Shown: positions 26,784-36,048, counted from the first letter of the stretch. The stretch is 64,000 nucleotides of DNA from Paludibacter sp. 47-17 (GCA_001898935.1 MKVT01000009.1:421306-485305); one strand, 5' to 3'. The notes: generated by a model from the letters alone, not told the origin. Numbers and translations are program-made.

Positions 26784-27758
26784 ATGAAAAACTTTGAAGA
26801 AATAATAGGGTTGGTGAACAGTTCGCTGGAGTCGATCAGCTGGGAACGCGAGCCGCTCGGCTTGTATGCCCCCATTGCCTATACGCTGAGTTTGGGAGGA
26901 AAAAGAGTTCGTCCGGCATTAACCCTGATGGCTTGTAACCTGTATACCGATTCCTTGGAAAGCGCAGTAAGTCCGGCCTTAGGTATCGAGATTTTTCATA
27001 ATTTCACCTTGTTGCACGACGATATTATGGACAAGGCAGCCATTCGTAGGGGTAAGCCTACGGTGCATGTAAAATGGGACGATAATACGGCGATTTTATC
27101 GGGCGATGTAATGCAGATTGCGGCCTACCGGCTGGTATCGGAAGCGCCGGCTCCGGTTTTGAAAGCGGTGCTCGACTTGTTTTCGCGTACGGCAGTCGAA
27201 ATATGCGAGGGCCAGCAATACGACATGGAATTTGAAAGCCGCGGAGCGGTAAGCGCCGGGGAATATATCGAGATGATCCGGTTGAAAACAGCGGTATTAT
27301 TGGGTTGTGCGTTAAAAACCGGAGCCTTGATAGGAGGGGCGGACGAGGACGATGCAACTCATTTGTACGCATTCGGCGAGAACATAGGTCTTGCTTTTCA
27401 GTTGATGGACGATATTCTGGACGTGTACGGTGACGAGCAAACCTTCGGGAAAAAGATTGGAGGCGATATTTTATGCAATAAAAAAACCTTTTTACTGATC
27501 CATGCGTTGAAGCTGGCTGAAGGCGAACCCGCCGCAGAGCTGCAGTCGTTGTTGAGCGGGCCGGTCGACTCACCGGAAGAAAAAATTTCGAAAGTAACGG
27601 CCATTTACGATTTGCTTGGCGTACGGGCCATAGCCGAAGAAGCTATGGAAATATACTATCAGAAAGCGTTGCATCATCTCGAAAAAGTGAATGTTGATAA
27701 GGAGCGCAAGAATCATTTATTACAATTGGCAAAAAGTTTAATGAATCGAAAAGAATAG
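26784..27758 (+). CDS. Polyprenyl diphosphate synthase (trans-type)
   Basis: A 324-residue isoprenyl transferase that elongates farnesyl-type allylic diphosphates with isopentenyl diphosphate. The first Asp-rich motif is DDIMDKAAIRRGKPTVH and the second is DDILDVYGD. GGKRVRPALTLMAC is also typical. Product length (geranylgeranyl, octaprenyl for menaquinone, or other) cannot be read by eye. The ATG at 26784 is preferred to an in-frame TTG at 26775. It lies 12 bases after ddl. Confidence 0.92.
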   Translation: MKNFEEIIGLVNSSLESISWEREPLGLYAPIAYTLSLGGKRVRPALTLMACNLYTDSLESAVSPALGIEIFHNFTLLHDDIMDKAAIRRGKPTVHVKWDDNTAILSGDVMQIAAYRLVSEAPAPVLKAVLDLFSRTAVEICEGQQYDMEFESRGAVSAGEYIEMIRLKTAVLLGCALKTGALIGGADEDDATHLYAFGENIGLAFQLMDDILDVYGDEQTFGKKIGGDILCNKKTFLLIHALKLAEGEPAAELQSLLSGPVDSPEEKISKVTAIYDLLGVRAIAEEAMEIYYQKALHHLEKVNVDKERKNHLLQLAKSLMNRKE

Positions 27759-27762
27759 AACG

Positions 27763-28479
27763 ATGCCGTATCGCAGGTTGCCGAATACCGATCAGGCCCG
27801 GATCCGGGCTTTACGAGCCGCGCTGAAAATGGAAGAGCGGGTAGGATTCAACAACCATATTTTATCGTTTAAAATAGTGCTCGATGCCAAAAACTTCTTG
27901 TCGCAATACGAAGCTCAGCAGGCTATTTACCATCAATCGCTCGAAAATCAGGTGAATGCGAATAAGAAATATCAGCGCATGATTTCCAATGCCCGCATGT
28001 ATATTTCTCATTTTATTCAGGTTTTCAACATGGCCGTTGTTCGGGGTGAAATAAAGCAGGAGCATACTAAATTGTACGGACTCGAAACCTATCACAATAC
28101 AGTACCCGATTTAAGCACCGAACAGGCCGTACTGGAATGGGGAAAAAAGATCATTGAAGGTGAAGCCTTACGCGTGGGCCAGGGCGGTTTGCCGATTTAC
28201 AATCCTACGATTGCAAAAGTACAGGTACATTACGATGTGTTCAGAGAATATAAGGCATCGCAGAAGATGTACCAGCAAACTACCAGTCGTAAGTGGGAAG
28301 AAATGATCGCTTTGCGCAAACAGGGCGACGAACTGATTGTGCAGCTCTGGAACGAGATTGAAGAACATTTTAAGAACCTGAAACCCTATGCCCGTTTGAT
28401 GAAATGCGTCGAATACGGCATTATTTACTACTATCGTAAGGGAGAAAAGGAACTTACTCCAGAGTCCGATCAGGAGTGA
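27763..28479 (+). CDS. Conserved protein of unknown function in the ddl operon
   Basis: A 238-residue mostly helical, soluble protein with many charged residues and several Tyr/Gln-rich helices; no signal peptide or membrane segment. I recognise no family or motif. It starts 4 bases after the polyprenyl synthase gene and so belongs to the PASTA-rluD-ddl-synthase transcript. Its end overlaps the convergent 5-formyltetrahydrofolate cyclo-ligase gene by 26 bases. Confidence 0.75.
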   Translation: MPYRRLPNTDQARIRALRAALKMEERVGFNNHILSFKIVLDAKNFLSQYEAQQAIYHQSLENQVNANKKYQRMISNARMYISHFIQVFNMAVVRGEIKQEHTKLYGLETYHNTVPDLSTEQAVLEWGKKIIEGEALRVGQGGLPIYNPTIAKVQVHYDVFREYKASQKMYQQTTSRKWEEMIALRKQGDELIVQLWNEIEEHFKNLKPYARLMKCVEYGIIYYYRKGEKELTPESDQE

Positions 28480-29068
28480 TGATTTTATCCATATGAATAT
28501 CGAAGGAAGCCGAAGGAATCGATTCGTAAAGCTGAAAGTTGAATCCTATGCCCCATTTCGGGATATGTTTATGCTTTAAATAGCGATCGTAATAGCCTCC
28601 GCCGCGCCCCAACCGTTGTTTGTTATAGTCGAAAGCAACCCCAGGGACAATGACCAGGTCGGCAATTTGCGGTCCATGCAAGGATGTAGGTTCGAGGGTC
28701 GACCATTTACCTTTTTGCAAATCTTCCTCCGATGTAAAAACACGTACGGTCATATGATCGCCTTTTACCACGGGTAATAAAATGGTTTTTTCGGGGCTCC
28801 ACTTCTTAATAAAATCGTGGGTAGGCAGTTCATCGGGCATCGACCAGTACAGGAGTACGGTTTTAGCATTCCGAAATTCCGGAAATTCCTCTATTTTTCG
28901 GAATACGGCTTCTGCCTGAGCATTTTTTTCGGCCGATGAAAGTAAAAATTTGAGACGCTTAATTTCTTCACGAATACGCGACTTATCCGACTTTATCGTT
29001 TTTTCTTTTTGCCTCCGAAAAAACGTCGACCACCGGTGTTTCCATCTTCGGAAGAAATTGTTGTGCAT
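28454..29068 (-). CDS. 5-formyltetrahydrofolate cyclo-ligase
   Basis: Converts 5-formyl-THF to 5,10-methenyl-THF with ATP, returning stored folate to one-carbon metabolism. The 204-residue protein has RIREEIKRLKFLLSSAEK near residue 32, VLLYWSMPDELPT, and the signature RLGRGGGYYDRYL near 157-169. The first 30 residues are unusually rich in Arg/Lys/Trp and contain no alternative Met, so the chosen ATG is the only ATG start; a non-ATG start near residue 28 is possible. Confidence 0.92.
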   Translation of the reverse strand: MHNNFFRRWKHRWSTFFRRQKEKTIKSDKSRIREEIKRLKFLLSSAEKNAQAEAVFRKIEEFPEFRNAKTVLLYWSMPDELPTHDFIKKWSPEKTILLPVVKGDHMTVRVFTSEEDLQKGKWSTLEPTSLHGPQIADLVIVPGVAFDYNKQRLGRGGGYYDRYLKHKHIPKWGIGFNFQLYESIPSASFDIHMDKIITPDRTLE

Positions 29069-29077
29069 ATGCAGAAT

Positions 29078-29689
29078 CTAAAGTTGACCAGCTTCAACCA
29101 GGGTAATCACCCGCTCCACAATCCGATCGTTACCCGTAGCATCGTATTCCGATTTCAAGTTCGAGCCGAACAGCCGGGCCATACCCTGCCAGAAAAAGGC
29201 CGACACATTACCCCTGTAATTTTTAATCAGATCGTAGGATGTGGAGTTCGTTTCCCGGTCGATAAGCTTCAGCAGGAGCCGCCCCTGATTGATGGTTAAT
29301 TTTCGCAGGTCTTTTTCGTAGCGTTTAAAAACTTCCTTTTCGTATTGAGCGAGGTATTTTTTACGATCTCTTTCCTTTTCGATTTTTGTGAGTAAGGTAT
29401 TGACCTGAATGAGTTCCTTGCTTACAATTTTGGCATAGGGCAGGGCCTTTTTAACGTCTCTTACGGTGCGCCAGTAAAATTGTTCCTGCTTCCGATTGGT
29501 AAAGGTGATCTTCGGGTAGATGTAAATATCGCGCAAAAAGGCGTAGTACATGGTATCGGTACCATCAACGATCATAGTCACTTTCCCGCTGCGGCCCGAA
29601 TCATCGCCGGCGGGGTTCATCGCCGATACTTCGGCACTGGTTGCCATCAGGAGCATCAGCAGGATCAATATGGACGGATAGGTTTTCAT
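29078..29689 (-). CDS. DUF4294 family secreted protein
   Basis: A 203-residue protein from the ATG at 29689, with a signal peptide MKTYPSILILLMLLMATSAE. The remainder carries the DUF4294 pattern: a DIYIYPK segment, FYWRTVRDVKKALPYAKI, and the near-C-terminal SAFFWQGMARLFGSNLKSEY, ending RVITLVEAGQL. Function is unknown. A longer frame from 29812 is rejected because the signal peptide would be internal and a -7 box (29697-29704) lies within the extra part. It ends 9 bases before the cyclo-ligase start, so they are cotranscribed. Confidence 0.88.
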   Translation of the reverse strand: MKTYPSILILLMLLMATSAEVSAMNPAGDDSGRSGKVTMIVDGTDTMYYAFLRDIYIYPKITFTNRKQEQFYWRTVRDVKKALPYAKIVSKELIQVNTLLTKIEKERDRKKYLAQYEKEVFKRYEKDLRKLTINQGRLLLKLIDRETNSTSYDLIKNYRGNVSAFFWQGMARLFGSNLKSEYDATGNDRIVERVITLVEAGQL

Positions 29690-29696
29690 TCCGGTG

Positions 29697-29704
29697 CAAA
29701 AGTA
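29697..29704 (-). promoter_or_regulatory. -7 box of the DUF4294 gene
   Basis: The minus strand reads TACTTTTG, 7 bases before the chosen ATG. A leader this short is unusual, so the true start might be a few codons inside. No -33 element is clear. Confidence 0.4.
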
Positions 29705-29865
29705 ACGAATTTGTCTTAAAATTAGTATGTTACTTGTTTTTTTTAACAGCTGTACGAGTAAAAATTTATAAAAAGATTCAGAATGTATATATTTTTTTAT
29801 GCTTCCGAACATTCCTCCGGTTAAGGCTGTTTCAATCGCAGTACGACTAAACCAAAACTTAACTT

Positions 29866-30678
29866 ATGAAGAACCTGTTGATTGTTGCGATCCTTGCAGG
29901 ATCGTACCAGCTGGCGACCGCACAAAGCTGGTTTCCCTTATCGCATCCGCTTTCGGCGGGAGGCACCCCGGCGACCGATACCCGGCATCGGGGATTGTTT
30001 CTGAATCCCGCGTTACATGCTCCGGTGAAGCATCCGCAGCTGTATGCCGAGTACGAATCCCGTTATTCTATAACAGAATTAGCCTCAAAAGGTTTAGCTT
30101 TTGCGTATCCTTTCAGCCATTTTACAGTTACAGCCGAGTTCAGGTATTCGGGTTTTGAGGCCTATCACGAGCTATTGGCCGGGGTTGCGGTGGCGCGCGA
30201 TTTCGGAGGCAAATTCGGAATGGGCTTGCAACTGGTATCCGACAGCCGGTATTCGGTGGAAACCGATCGTTACTACACCGCCTTCTATCCTTATCTGGGA
30301 CTTACCGTGCCCTTGTCGCCGGCACTTTTGCTCGGCATTTCGACCTTCAATCCTTTTCTGAAAAAAATGAAATATGCGGCTGCGGAGCGCACCATGCCGT
30401 CGGTATACAGTGCGGGGTTGAATGTGAAAATTACCGAATCGGTCCAATGGCGCCTTCAGGCCGACAAGGAAATAAGCAATGCGCTGCGCGTGGGCAGTGC
30501 TTTCGATATTTCGGTTTCCGGCAGCGTTTTTTTTCAGGCCGGCGTAAGTTACCTGCATTTCGTTGTTCCCGCCCTGGGAGCGGGTTTCCTGGTCCGGCGC
30601 TGGCGGTTCGATCTCACGGCTACCCTTCATCCGTTACTGGGTCTTTCGGTTGCCGGCGGATTGGGTTATCATTTTTAG
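29866..30678 (+). CDS. Putative outer-membrane protein of unknown function
   Basis: A 270-residue protein with a signal peptide (MKNLLIVAILAGSYQLATA, cut before QSWF). The mature part has alternating amphipathic strands with many Tyr/Phe, includes FLNPALHAPVKHPQLYAEY, and ends in a Phe (GGLGYHF), a typical terminal residue of outer-membrane barrels. The NPA near the start of the mature part recalls the conserved FNPA of PorV/PorP-type barrels, but the family is not certain. It is 26 bases from the HhH barrel gene, so they probably act or are exported together. Confidence 0.7.
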   Translation: MKNLLIVAILAGSYQLATAQSWFPLSHPLSAGGTPATDTRHRGLFLNPALHAPVKHPQLYAEYESRYSITELASKGLAFAYPFSHFTVTAEFRYSGFEAYHELLAGVAVARDFGGKFGMGLQLVSDSRYSVETDRYYTAFYPYLGLTVPLSPALLLGISTFNPFLKKMKYAAAERTMPSVYSAGLNVKITESVQWRLQADKEISNALRVGSAFDISVSGSVFFQAGVSYLHFVVPALGAGFLVRRWRFDLTATLHPLLGLSVAGGLGYHF

Positions 30679-30704
30679 TCCTTCAACCTTAACACGAATA
30701 TGTG

Positions 30705-32723
30705 ATGAAGAAACTAGGTCGTCTTATCGGATGGTTCATTGTTGTACCCTTCCTTTCGCGGGCACAGGAAGCCGACAATTCGCCGATTCATCAGCTTATC
30801 GCCGAGCTGTACGAGCAGTATGCTGCCGAATCGGAGGAGGAGCCCGATGTTGAAAACTTTTTTGAGGAACTTACAGCACTGGCTGCACGTCCGTTGGAGC
30901 TCAACTCATCGTCGCGGCGAGAGCTGGAGCGTTTACCGTTCTTATCGGAGTTGCAGGTCGAGAACCTACTGTATCACAGGTTTACCTACGGAGCATTTAC
31001 ATCGCTATACGAACTTCAGCTGGTCGAAGGGTTCGACATGACCGATATCCGGAGGATGTTACCCTTTATAAGATTGGGTGAAGCGGAGAATGAGCGGGAG
31101 GAGTTGCGTTGGTGGGAAGTGAAACAATACGGCCGGCACGAGTTGTACCTGCGTAATGATTACAGTCGTCAATCCCTGCCTTACGACGGCGACCGGTTGC
31201 ACAGTTGGGCGAAGTACCGGTTTGAATTCCGCGATCGTATCAGGTTTAATCTCACAGCGGAGAAAGATGCCGGAGAGCGGTGGTGGGACGCTTCCCGGGG
31301 AGGGGTCGATTTTGTTTCTTCCTCGTTGCAGCTAAGGTCGCAGGGTGTGGTGAGCAATTTGATTCTAGGCGATTTTACTGCAGGGTTTGGTCAGGGCCTG
31401 GTACTTCGACAAGGCTTCCGGCGCGGTAAATCGGCGATGACTACCCAGGTAGCCATACGCGATTCAGGTTTCAAACGCTATGCATCCACCAACGAGCATC
31501 TGTTTTTCAGGGGAGCGGCTGCGACCTTTCATTTCGGGAAGACCGACCTCAGTACGTTTCTTTCCTGCCGAAAGATCGATGCCACCTTCGACGGTTCGGT
31601 GTTCAGGAATATTTACACCTCCGGATTGCACCGCACACCTTCCGAAATCGAAAAAGACGACCGCGTGACACAACACAGTATGGGTGTGAACCTCAGCTAT
31701 ACCCAATTGTATTACGAGCTGGGATTAACAGCGGTTTATACCCGGTTCGATACTCCGCTTCAACCCGAAATAAAGCCTTACAGCTATTACTATTTCAGGG
31801 GGAGCCACCAGCTTACGAGCGGGCTTCATTACCGTTTCCGGGTGCACTATTTCAATTTTTTCGGCGAAGCGGCTCTTACCCGATGGCCGGGAGCGGGCAC
31901 GATCAACGGGGTAAGTTTCGCCCCGTCGTCGCGGGTGAATATTGCCCTGGTTCACCGGTATTATGCCCGGTCTTTTTCGCCTCTGTTCGCGTCGGCCTTT
32001 TCGGCGCAATCGCGCGTCGGCAACGAAAGCGGCTTTTATGCCGGAGTCGAAATGGCACTACTGGCCCGTTGGAAACTTTCGGCCTATGCCGACAGTTACC
32101 GGTTTGGCTGGTTGAAGTATGGTGTGGATGCGCCGTCGGTGGGCAACGATTTTCTGCTTCAGCTTCAGCATACACCTTCGCGCCAGCTGCAATTGACGCT
32201 GCGCTACCGGTACCGGCAAGCGTATGGTTCGGAAAGGAGCGGGCAATCGCCGCTTATTGCAGTGCAGCAGGAGAAGAAGCGGTCGGGGCGCATGCAGCTC
32301 GATTATACGACGGGGAGGGTGGTGTTCCGAAACGCGATGGAGGCGAACCGGTTCGACGGAACAGGCCTTGCCGCTACCGGTTATGCAGCCTGGCAGGATG
32401 TGATTTTTCAGCTGCAACGCTTACCTCTGAAAATGACATTCAGGTATTTGTTTTTCGATATCCCCGGTGGCGACAACCGGATTTACACCTACGAAACCGA
32501 TGTGTTGCATGCTTTTTCGAGTCCCTCGTTTTCGGGCAAGGGAAGCAGGTATTACCTGGTGGCCCAGTATGAAATCGGCAAGCAGATATCGGTTTGGTTA
32601 AAGGCGGCACAGCTGAGGTATGCCGATGGGAGGACGCATATCGGATCGGGAAGTTCGGCTGTTGCCGGCGACAGTCGCACCGAATTTCATTTTTTAATGC
32701 GATTCAGGATTAGAAACCATTGA
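30705..32723 (+). CDS. Secreted helix-hairpin-helix protein with a long beta-rich domain
   Basis: A 672-residue protein from the ATG at 30705 (a GTG at 30702 is less likely). Residues 1-20 form a signal peptide ending SRA. Residues about 62-122 hold two ComEA-like HhH repeats: LELNSSSRRELERLPFLSEL, then FTSLYELQLVEGFDMTD. From about 140 to the end the sequence is rich in Tyr, Phe, Arg and alternating strands, as in an outer-membrane barrel. HhH domains of this type bind double-stranded DNA in competence proteins, but the fusion to a barrel gives no proven function. Codons are G-rich, like its neighbours. Confidence 0.8.
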   Translation: MKKLGRLIGWFIVVPFLSRAQEADNSPIHQLIAELYEQYAAESEEEPDVENFFEELTALAARPLELNSSSRRELERLPFLSELQVENLLYHRFTYGAFTSLYELQLVEGFDMTDIRRMLPFIRLGEAENEREELRWWEVKQYGRHELYLRNDYSRQSLPYDGDRLHSWAKYRFEFRDRIRFNLTAEKDAGERWWDASRGGVDFVSSSLQLRSQGVVSNLILGDFTAGFGQGLVLRQGFRRGKSAMTTQVAIRDSGFKRYASTNEHLFFRGAAATFHFGKTDLSTFLSCRKIDATFDGSVFRNIYTSGLHRTPSEIEKDDRVTQHSMGVNLSYTQLYYELGLTAVYTRFDTPLQPEIKPYSYYYFRGSHQLTSGLHYRFRVHYFNFFGEAALTRWPGAGTINGVSFAPSSRVNIALVHRYYARSFSPLFASAFSAQSRVGNESGFYAGVEMALLARWKLSAYADSYRFGWLKYGVDAPSVGNDFLLQLQHTPSRQLQLTLRYRYRQAYGSERSGQSPLIAVQQEKKRSGRMQLDYTTGRVVFRNAMEANRFDGTGLAATGYAAWQDVIFQLQRLPLKMTFRYLFFDIPGGDNRIYTYETDVLHAFSSPSFSGKGSRYYLVAQYEIGKQISVWLKAAQLRYADGRTHIGSGSSAVAGDSRTEFHFLMRFRIRNH

Positions 32724-32748
32724 TTTTTGCTAAATTGCAATCTCTACA

Positions 32749-32779
32749 TTGCAAAAGTCGGAAAAAAGCAGTAATTTTG
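32749..32779 (+). promoter_or_regulatory. Promoter of the pta-ackA unit
   Basis: TTG (32749-32751) and TAATTTTG (32772-32779) are 20 bases apart, matching the Bacteroidota promoter. It lies 30 bases before the pta ATG at 32809 and overlaps the longer reading frame from 32749, which is therefore rejected. Confidence 0.75.
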
Positions 32780-32808
32780 CATGCAACTTAACTTTTATTC
32801 CACCACCC

Positions 32809-33804
32809 ATGAGCTTACTCGATCAGATGAAAAAAAGGGCCAGTGCCAATCCACGCCGGATTGTACTTCCTGAAGGGACAGAGCTACGTACCCTCAAAGC
32901 CGCCGACATTACATTGAAGGAAAAAACCGCTAAGTTAATTCTTATCGGAAACCGTGCCCGGATTCTTCAGCTAGCTGCCGAAAACGGGCTTACCCATGTT
33001 GAAGCAGCGACGATTGTCGATCCCGAAACCCATCCATTGATGGATCACTATGCCGACATGTTGTACGAAATGCGCAAGATGAAAGGAATGACACCCGGAG
33101 AGGCCGCCCAGCTGGCCCGTAATCCTTTGTATCTTTCGTGTCTGATGATCAAGAACGGGGATGCCGACGGAGAGTTGGCCGGAGCTCAAAACACCACCGG
33201 CGATGTATTGCGTCCGGCCTTTCAGATTGTAAAAACCAAGCTGGGTATTTCGGTGGTATCGGGGGCGTTTTTAATGTTTACTCCCACGCCTCAGTATGGT
33301 GAAAACGGTTTACTGGTTTTTGCCGATTGTGCGGTTAACCCCAATCCGTCGGCCAAAGAGCTGGCCGAGATTGCCCTGTCGACGGCCGAAACGGCCAAGG
33401 CCATTGCCGGTTTCGAGCCCCGTGTGGCGATGCTGAGTTTTTCGACAAAAGGAAGTGCCAAGCACGAATTGGTCGATAAGGTTACGGAAGCTACCCGGTT
33501 GGCCCGGGAGATGAATCCTTCGTTGACGATCGACGGCGAGTTGCAGGCCGACGCAGCATTGGTAGCATCGGTAGCAGCCGGCAAGGCGCCGGGAAGCGAG
33601 GTGGCCGGTAAGGCCAATGTATTGGTATTTCCCGACTTACAGGCCGGTAACATTGGTTACAAACTGGTGGAGCGGTTTTCGGGCACTCAGGCAGTAGGTC
33701 CGGTACTTCAGGGCATGGCAGCGCCTATCAACGATTTATCGCGCGGTTGTTCGGTCGAGGATATCGTGAACATGATAGCGATTACGGCCAATCAGGCAAT
33801 TTAA
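32809..33804 (+). CDS. pta: Phosphate acetyltransferase
   Basis: Pta exchanges CoA of acetyl-CoA for phosphate, giving acetyl phosphate for substrate-level ATP formation by AckA. The 331-residue protein (short form without the regulatory N-terminal domain of E. coli Pta) includes [16 protein letters not shown] at the N-terminus, [30 protein letters not shown] and [18 protein letters not shown], all family landmarks. It is followed after 25 bases by a dehydrogenase gene and then ackA. Confidence 0.95.
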   Translation: MSLLDQMKKRASANPRRIVLPEGTELRTLKAADITLKEKTAKLILIGNRARILQLAAENGLTHVEAATIVDPETHPLMDHYADMLYEMRKMKGMTPGEAAQLARNPLYLSCLMIKNGDADGELAGAQNTTGDVLRPAFQIVKTKLGISVVSGAFLMFTPTPQYGENGLLVFADCAVNPNPSAKELAEIALSTAETAKAIAGFEPRVAMLSFSTKGSAKHELVDKVTEATRLAREMNPSLTIDGELQADAALVASVAAGKAPGSEVAGKANVLVFPDLQAGNIGYKLVERFSGTQAVGPVLQGMAAPINDLSRGCSVEDIVNMIAITANQAI

Positions 33805-33829
33805 GGAAACGAATCAAACAACAAGATAT

Positions 33830-34786
33830 ATGTCAGAACCAATTATTGAACCGATTGAACGGTACGGCCTGAGTAAACGGAATCGCAAGCGTACGCTGTT
33901 TTCGCGTATCGGGGTGGTGGGATGTGGAATTGAAGGAAGCGTGATAGCCACCACTGCTGCGTTGAACGGGATGGAAGTTGTATTCCTGGAGCCGAACGAA
34001 GAAAAAATTGTGAACGCTTATTCGCGGATCGAAGAGAAGCTGGACAAGCGTATTGCCAACTGGGGGCTTACCCAGAGTGAGAAGAAAGCCATTATGGCCC
34101 GCGTGAAGGGCACTACGATGTACGACGATTTTCAGGGATGTGATTTTGTAATCGAAGCGATTCGTTACGACAATCAGACCGGCGAACGTCAGGTTGCGCA
34201 ACGTAAAAAAGTATTTCAGAACCTGGAGCAGGTGCTCGACACCGATGCCATTATTGCGTCGAACGTATCGACGGTGGTGGTAACCGAGCTCGCTGCTGAG
34301 TTGTCGTACCAGGAGCGTTGTATCGGGGTACATTTTATGATCAATACGCCGGGTTCGCAGATTCTGGAAATTGTAAACGGGCTTCACACCTCGCAGGAAA
34401 CCTTCAACAAAGTAAGTCAGTTTGCGCGTCTTATCAACCATGAGTATGTGGCGGTGATGGAATCGTCGGGTTTGGTAAGTGTACGCTTATTTTTAACTCA
34501 GCTCAACGAAGCCTGCCAGATACTGATGGAAGGGATTGCTACGGTAGAAGATATCGACAAAGTACTGATGGTGGGTTTTGGTCACAACCTGGGCGTATTT
34601 CGCACGGCCGATAATATGGGCATCGAGAAAATCGTGAAGTTGCTCAACAATCTGTACGATGAGTATGGCAATATAAAGTACAAACCTTCGCCGATCTTAT
34701 TGCGGATGTTCCGCGCCAAGGATTACGGAGTAAGTACCGGCCGGGGATTTTATACATACGACGAAAAGGGTAATCTTGTAAAATAA
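33830..34786 (+). CDS. 3-hydroxyacyl-CoA dehydrogenase-like protein
   Basis: A 318-residue protein of the 3-hydroxyacyl-CoA dehydrogenase fold, which oxidises or forms 3-hydroxyacyl-CoA with NAD. The Rossmann motif is GCGIEG (31-36), and the acidic residue for NAD is in VVFLEPN. SNVST (144-148) and IGVHFMINTPG (His at about 168) align with the usual SNTSS and GLHFFNP. The usual GFxxNR of the hinge is replaced by SGLVSVR, and the C-terminal domain retains GHNLGVFRTADNMGIE. So it is a divergent member; activity on 3-hydroxybutyryl-CoA is plausible but unproven. It has an N-terminal extension of about 25 residues and sits between pta and ackA. Confidence 0.8.
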   Translation: MSEPIIEPIERYGLSKRNRKRTLFSRIGVVGCGIEGSVIATTAALNGMEVVFLEPNEEKIVNAYSRIEEKLDKRIANWGLTQSEKKAIMARVKGTTMYDDFQGCDFVIEAIRYDNQTGERQVAQRKKVFQNLEQVLDTDAIIASNVSTVVVTELAAELSYQERCIGVHFMINTPGSQILEIVNGLHTSQETFNKVSQFARLINHEYVAVMESSGLVSVRLFLTQLNEACQILMEGIATVEDIDKVLMVGFGHNLGVFRTADNMGIEKIVKLLNNLYDEYGNIKYKPSPILLRMFRAKDYGVSTGRGFYTYDEKGNLVK

Positions 34787-34800
34787 GGAGGAACGAAAAG

Positions 34801-36000
34801 ATGAAAGTATTAGTATTGAATTGTGGAAGTTCGTCGGTAAAATACAAGTTACTCGACATGGCAACGCATGAAGAACTGGGTTCGGGCGGCGTTGAAAAAA
34901 TCGGGATGAAGGGATCGTTTCTGAAACACACCCGGAAGGATGGTCAGAAAGTAATCCTGGAAGGTGAAATTCTGGAGCACCAGGTGGCCGTTGAATATAT
35001 TCTGGGAGTGCTTACCAGCGAAAAGCACGGTGGAGTGGCTTCGTTGGAAGAAATTAATGCTGTTGGTCACCGTGTGGTACATGGTGGAGAAAAATTCAAC
35101 AGCAGTGTGCTTATCAGCGACGAAGTAATTAAAAAGATTGAAGAGTGTATCGAAATCGCTCCTCTTCATAATCCGCCCAACCTGGCAGGTATACGTGCCA
35201 TCAGCGAACTGTTGCCCGATGTGCCTCAGGTAGCCGTGTTCGACACGGCTTTTCATCAGACTATGCCCGAGAAGGCCTATATGTACGGTATTCCTTATCC
35301 CTTGTACACCAAGTACGGCATCCGCAGGTACGGATTTCACGGCACCAGCCATCGTTATGTATCCAAGCGTGCCTGTGAATTCCTGAACCTCGATTACTCG
35401 GCTTCCAAGGTCATAACGGCCCATATCGGCAACGGAGCGTCGATTACGGCCATCGAGAATGGGAAATCGGTCGATACTTCGATGGGATTCACTCCCCTTG
35501 AAGGGCTGATGATGGGAACGCGTTCGGGCGATGTGGATTTGGGGGTCGTCACTTTCCTCATGGAAAAGGAAATGTTGAATGCTTCGGCCGTATCCACCTT
35601 GTTCAACAAGCACAGCGGGGTAGTTGGTGTATCGGGTCTATCGTCGGATATGCGCGATATTGAAAATGCAGTAGCCGAAGGTAATCCGCGGGCAAAGCTG
35701 GCCCTGGATATTTACGAATACCGGATTATTAAGTACGTTGGTTCGTACATAGCTGCGTTGAATGGTGTGGATGTACTGGTGTTTACCGGTGGGGTGGGAG
35801 AGAACCAGACGGGAACCCGCGAAAAGGTATGCAACAGTCTGGCCTTTATGGGCGTTAAAATCGATGCTGAGCTCAATGCCCGCACCCGCGGAAAAGAAAT
35901 GCTTATCAGCACTCCCGAATCGACGGTGAAAGTAGTTGTGATTCCTACCGACGAAGAATACATGATTGCCTACGATACGATGGAGATTGCAGGCAGGTAA
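34801..36000 (+). CDS. ackA: Acetate kinase
   Basis: AckA converts acetyl phosphate and ADP to acetate and ATP. The 399-residue protein starts MKVLVLNCGSSSVKYKL (the ASKHA N/SSS motif), and has VFDTAFHQTMPEKAY, RRYGFHGTSHRYVSK and VFTGGVGENQTGTRE, all diagnostic. An AAGGAGG at 34785-34791 is ideally placed, overlapping the end of the dehydrogenase gene, so translation may be coupled. It ends at a strong terminator, closing the pta-dehydrogenase-ackA unit. Confidence 0.97.
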   Translation: MKVLVLNCGSSSVKYKLLDMATHEELGSGGVEKIGMKGSFLKHTRKDGQKVILEGEILEHQVAVEYILGVLTSEKHGGVASLEEINAVGHRVVHGGEKFNSSVLISDEVIKKIEECIEIAPLHNPPNLAGIRAISELLPDVPQVAVFDTAFHQTMPEKAYMYGIPYPLYTKYGIRRYGFHGTSHRYVSKRACEFLNLDYSASKVITAHIGNGASITAIENGKSVDTSMGFTPLEGLMMGTRSGDVDLGVVTFLMEKEMLNASAVSTLFNKHSGVVGVSGLSSDMRDIENAVAEGNPRAKLALDIYEYRIIKYVGSYIAALNGVDVLVFTGGVGENQTGTREKVCNSLAFMGVKIDAELNARTRGKEMLISTPESTVKVVVIPTDEEYMIAYDTMEIAGR

Positions 36001-36007
36001 CCAATTT

Positions 36008-36043
36008 CAGCGGTTCCGGACCAGCGAAAGGCCGGAACCGCTG
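36008..36043 (+). terminator. Intrinsic terminator of ackA
   Basis: CAGCGGTTCCGG (36008-36019) pairs perfectly with CCGGAACCGCTG (36032-36043), followed by TTGTTTTATT. It also lies between convergent ackA and pgl. Confidence 0.9.
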
Positions 36044-36048
36044 TTGTT

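Noticed and set aside
31883..32572. A 229-codon frame overlapping the HhH-barrel gene
   Set aside because: It is Arg/Ala/Cys-rich and lies wholly inside the longer frame that has a signal peptide and domain structure.
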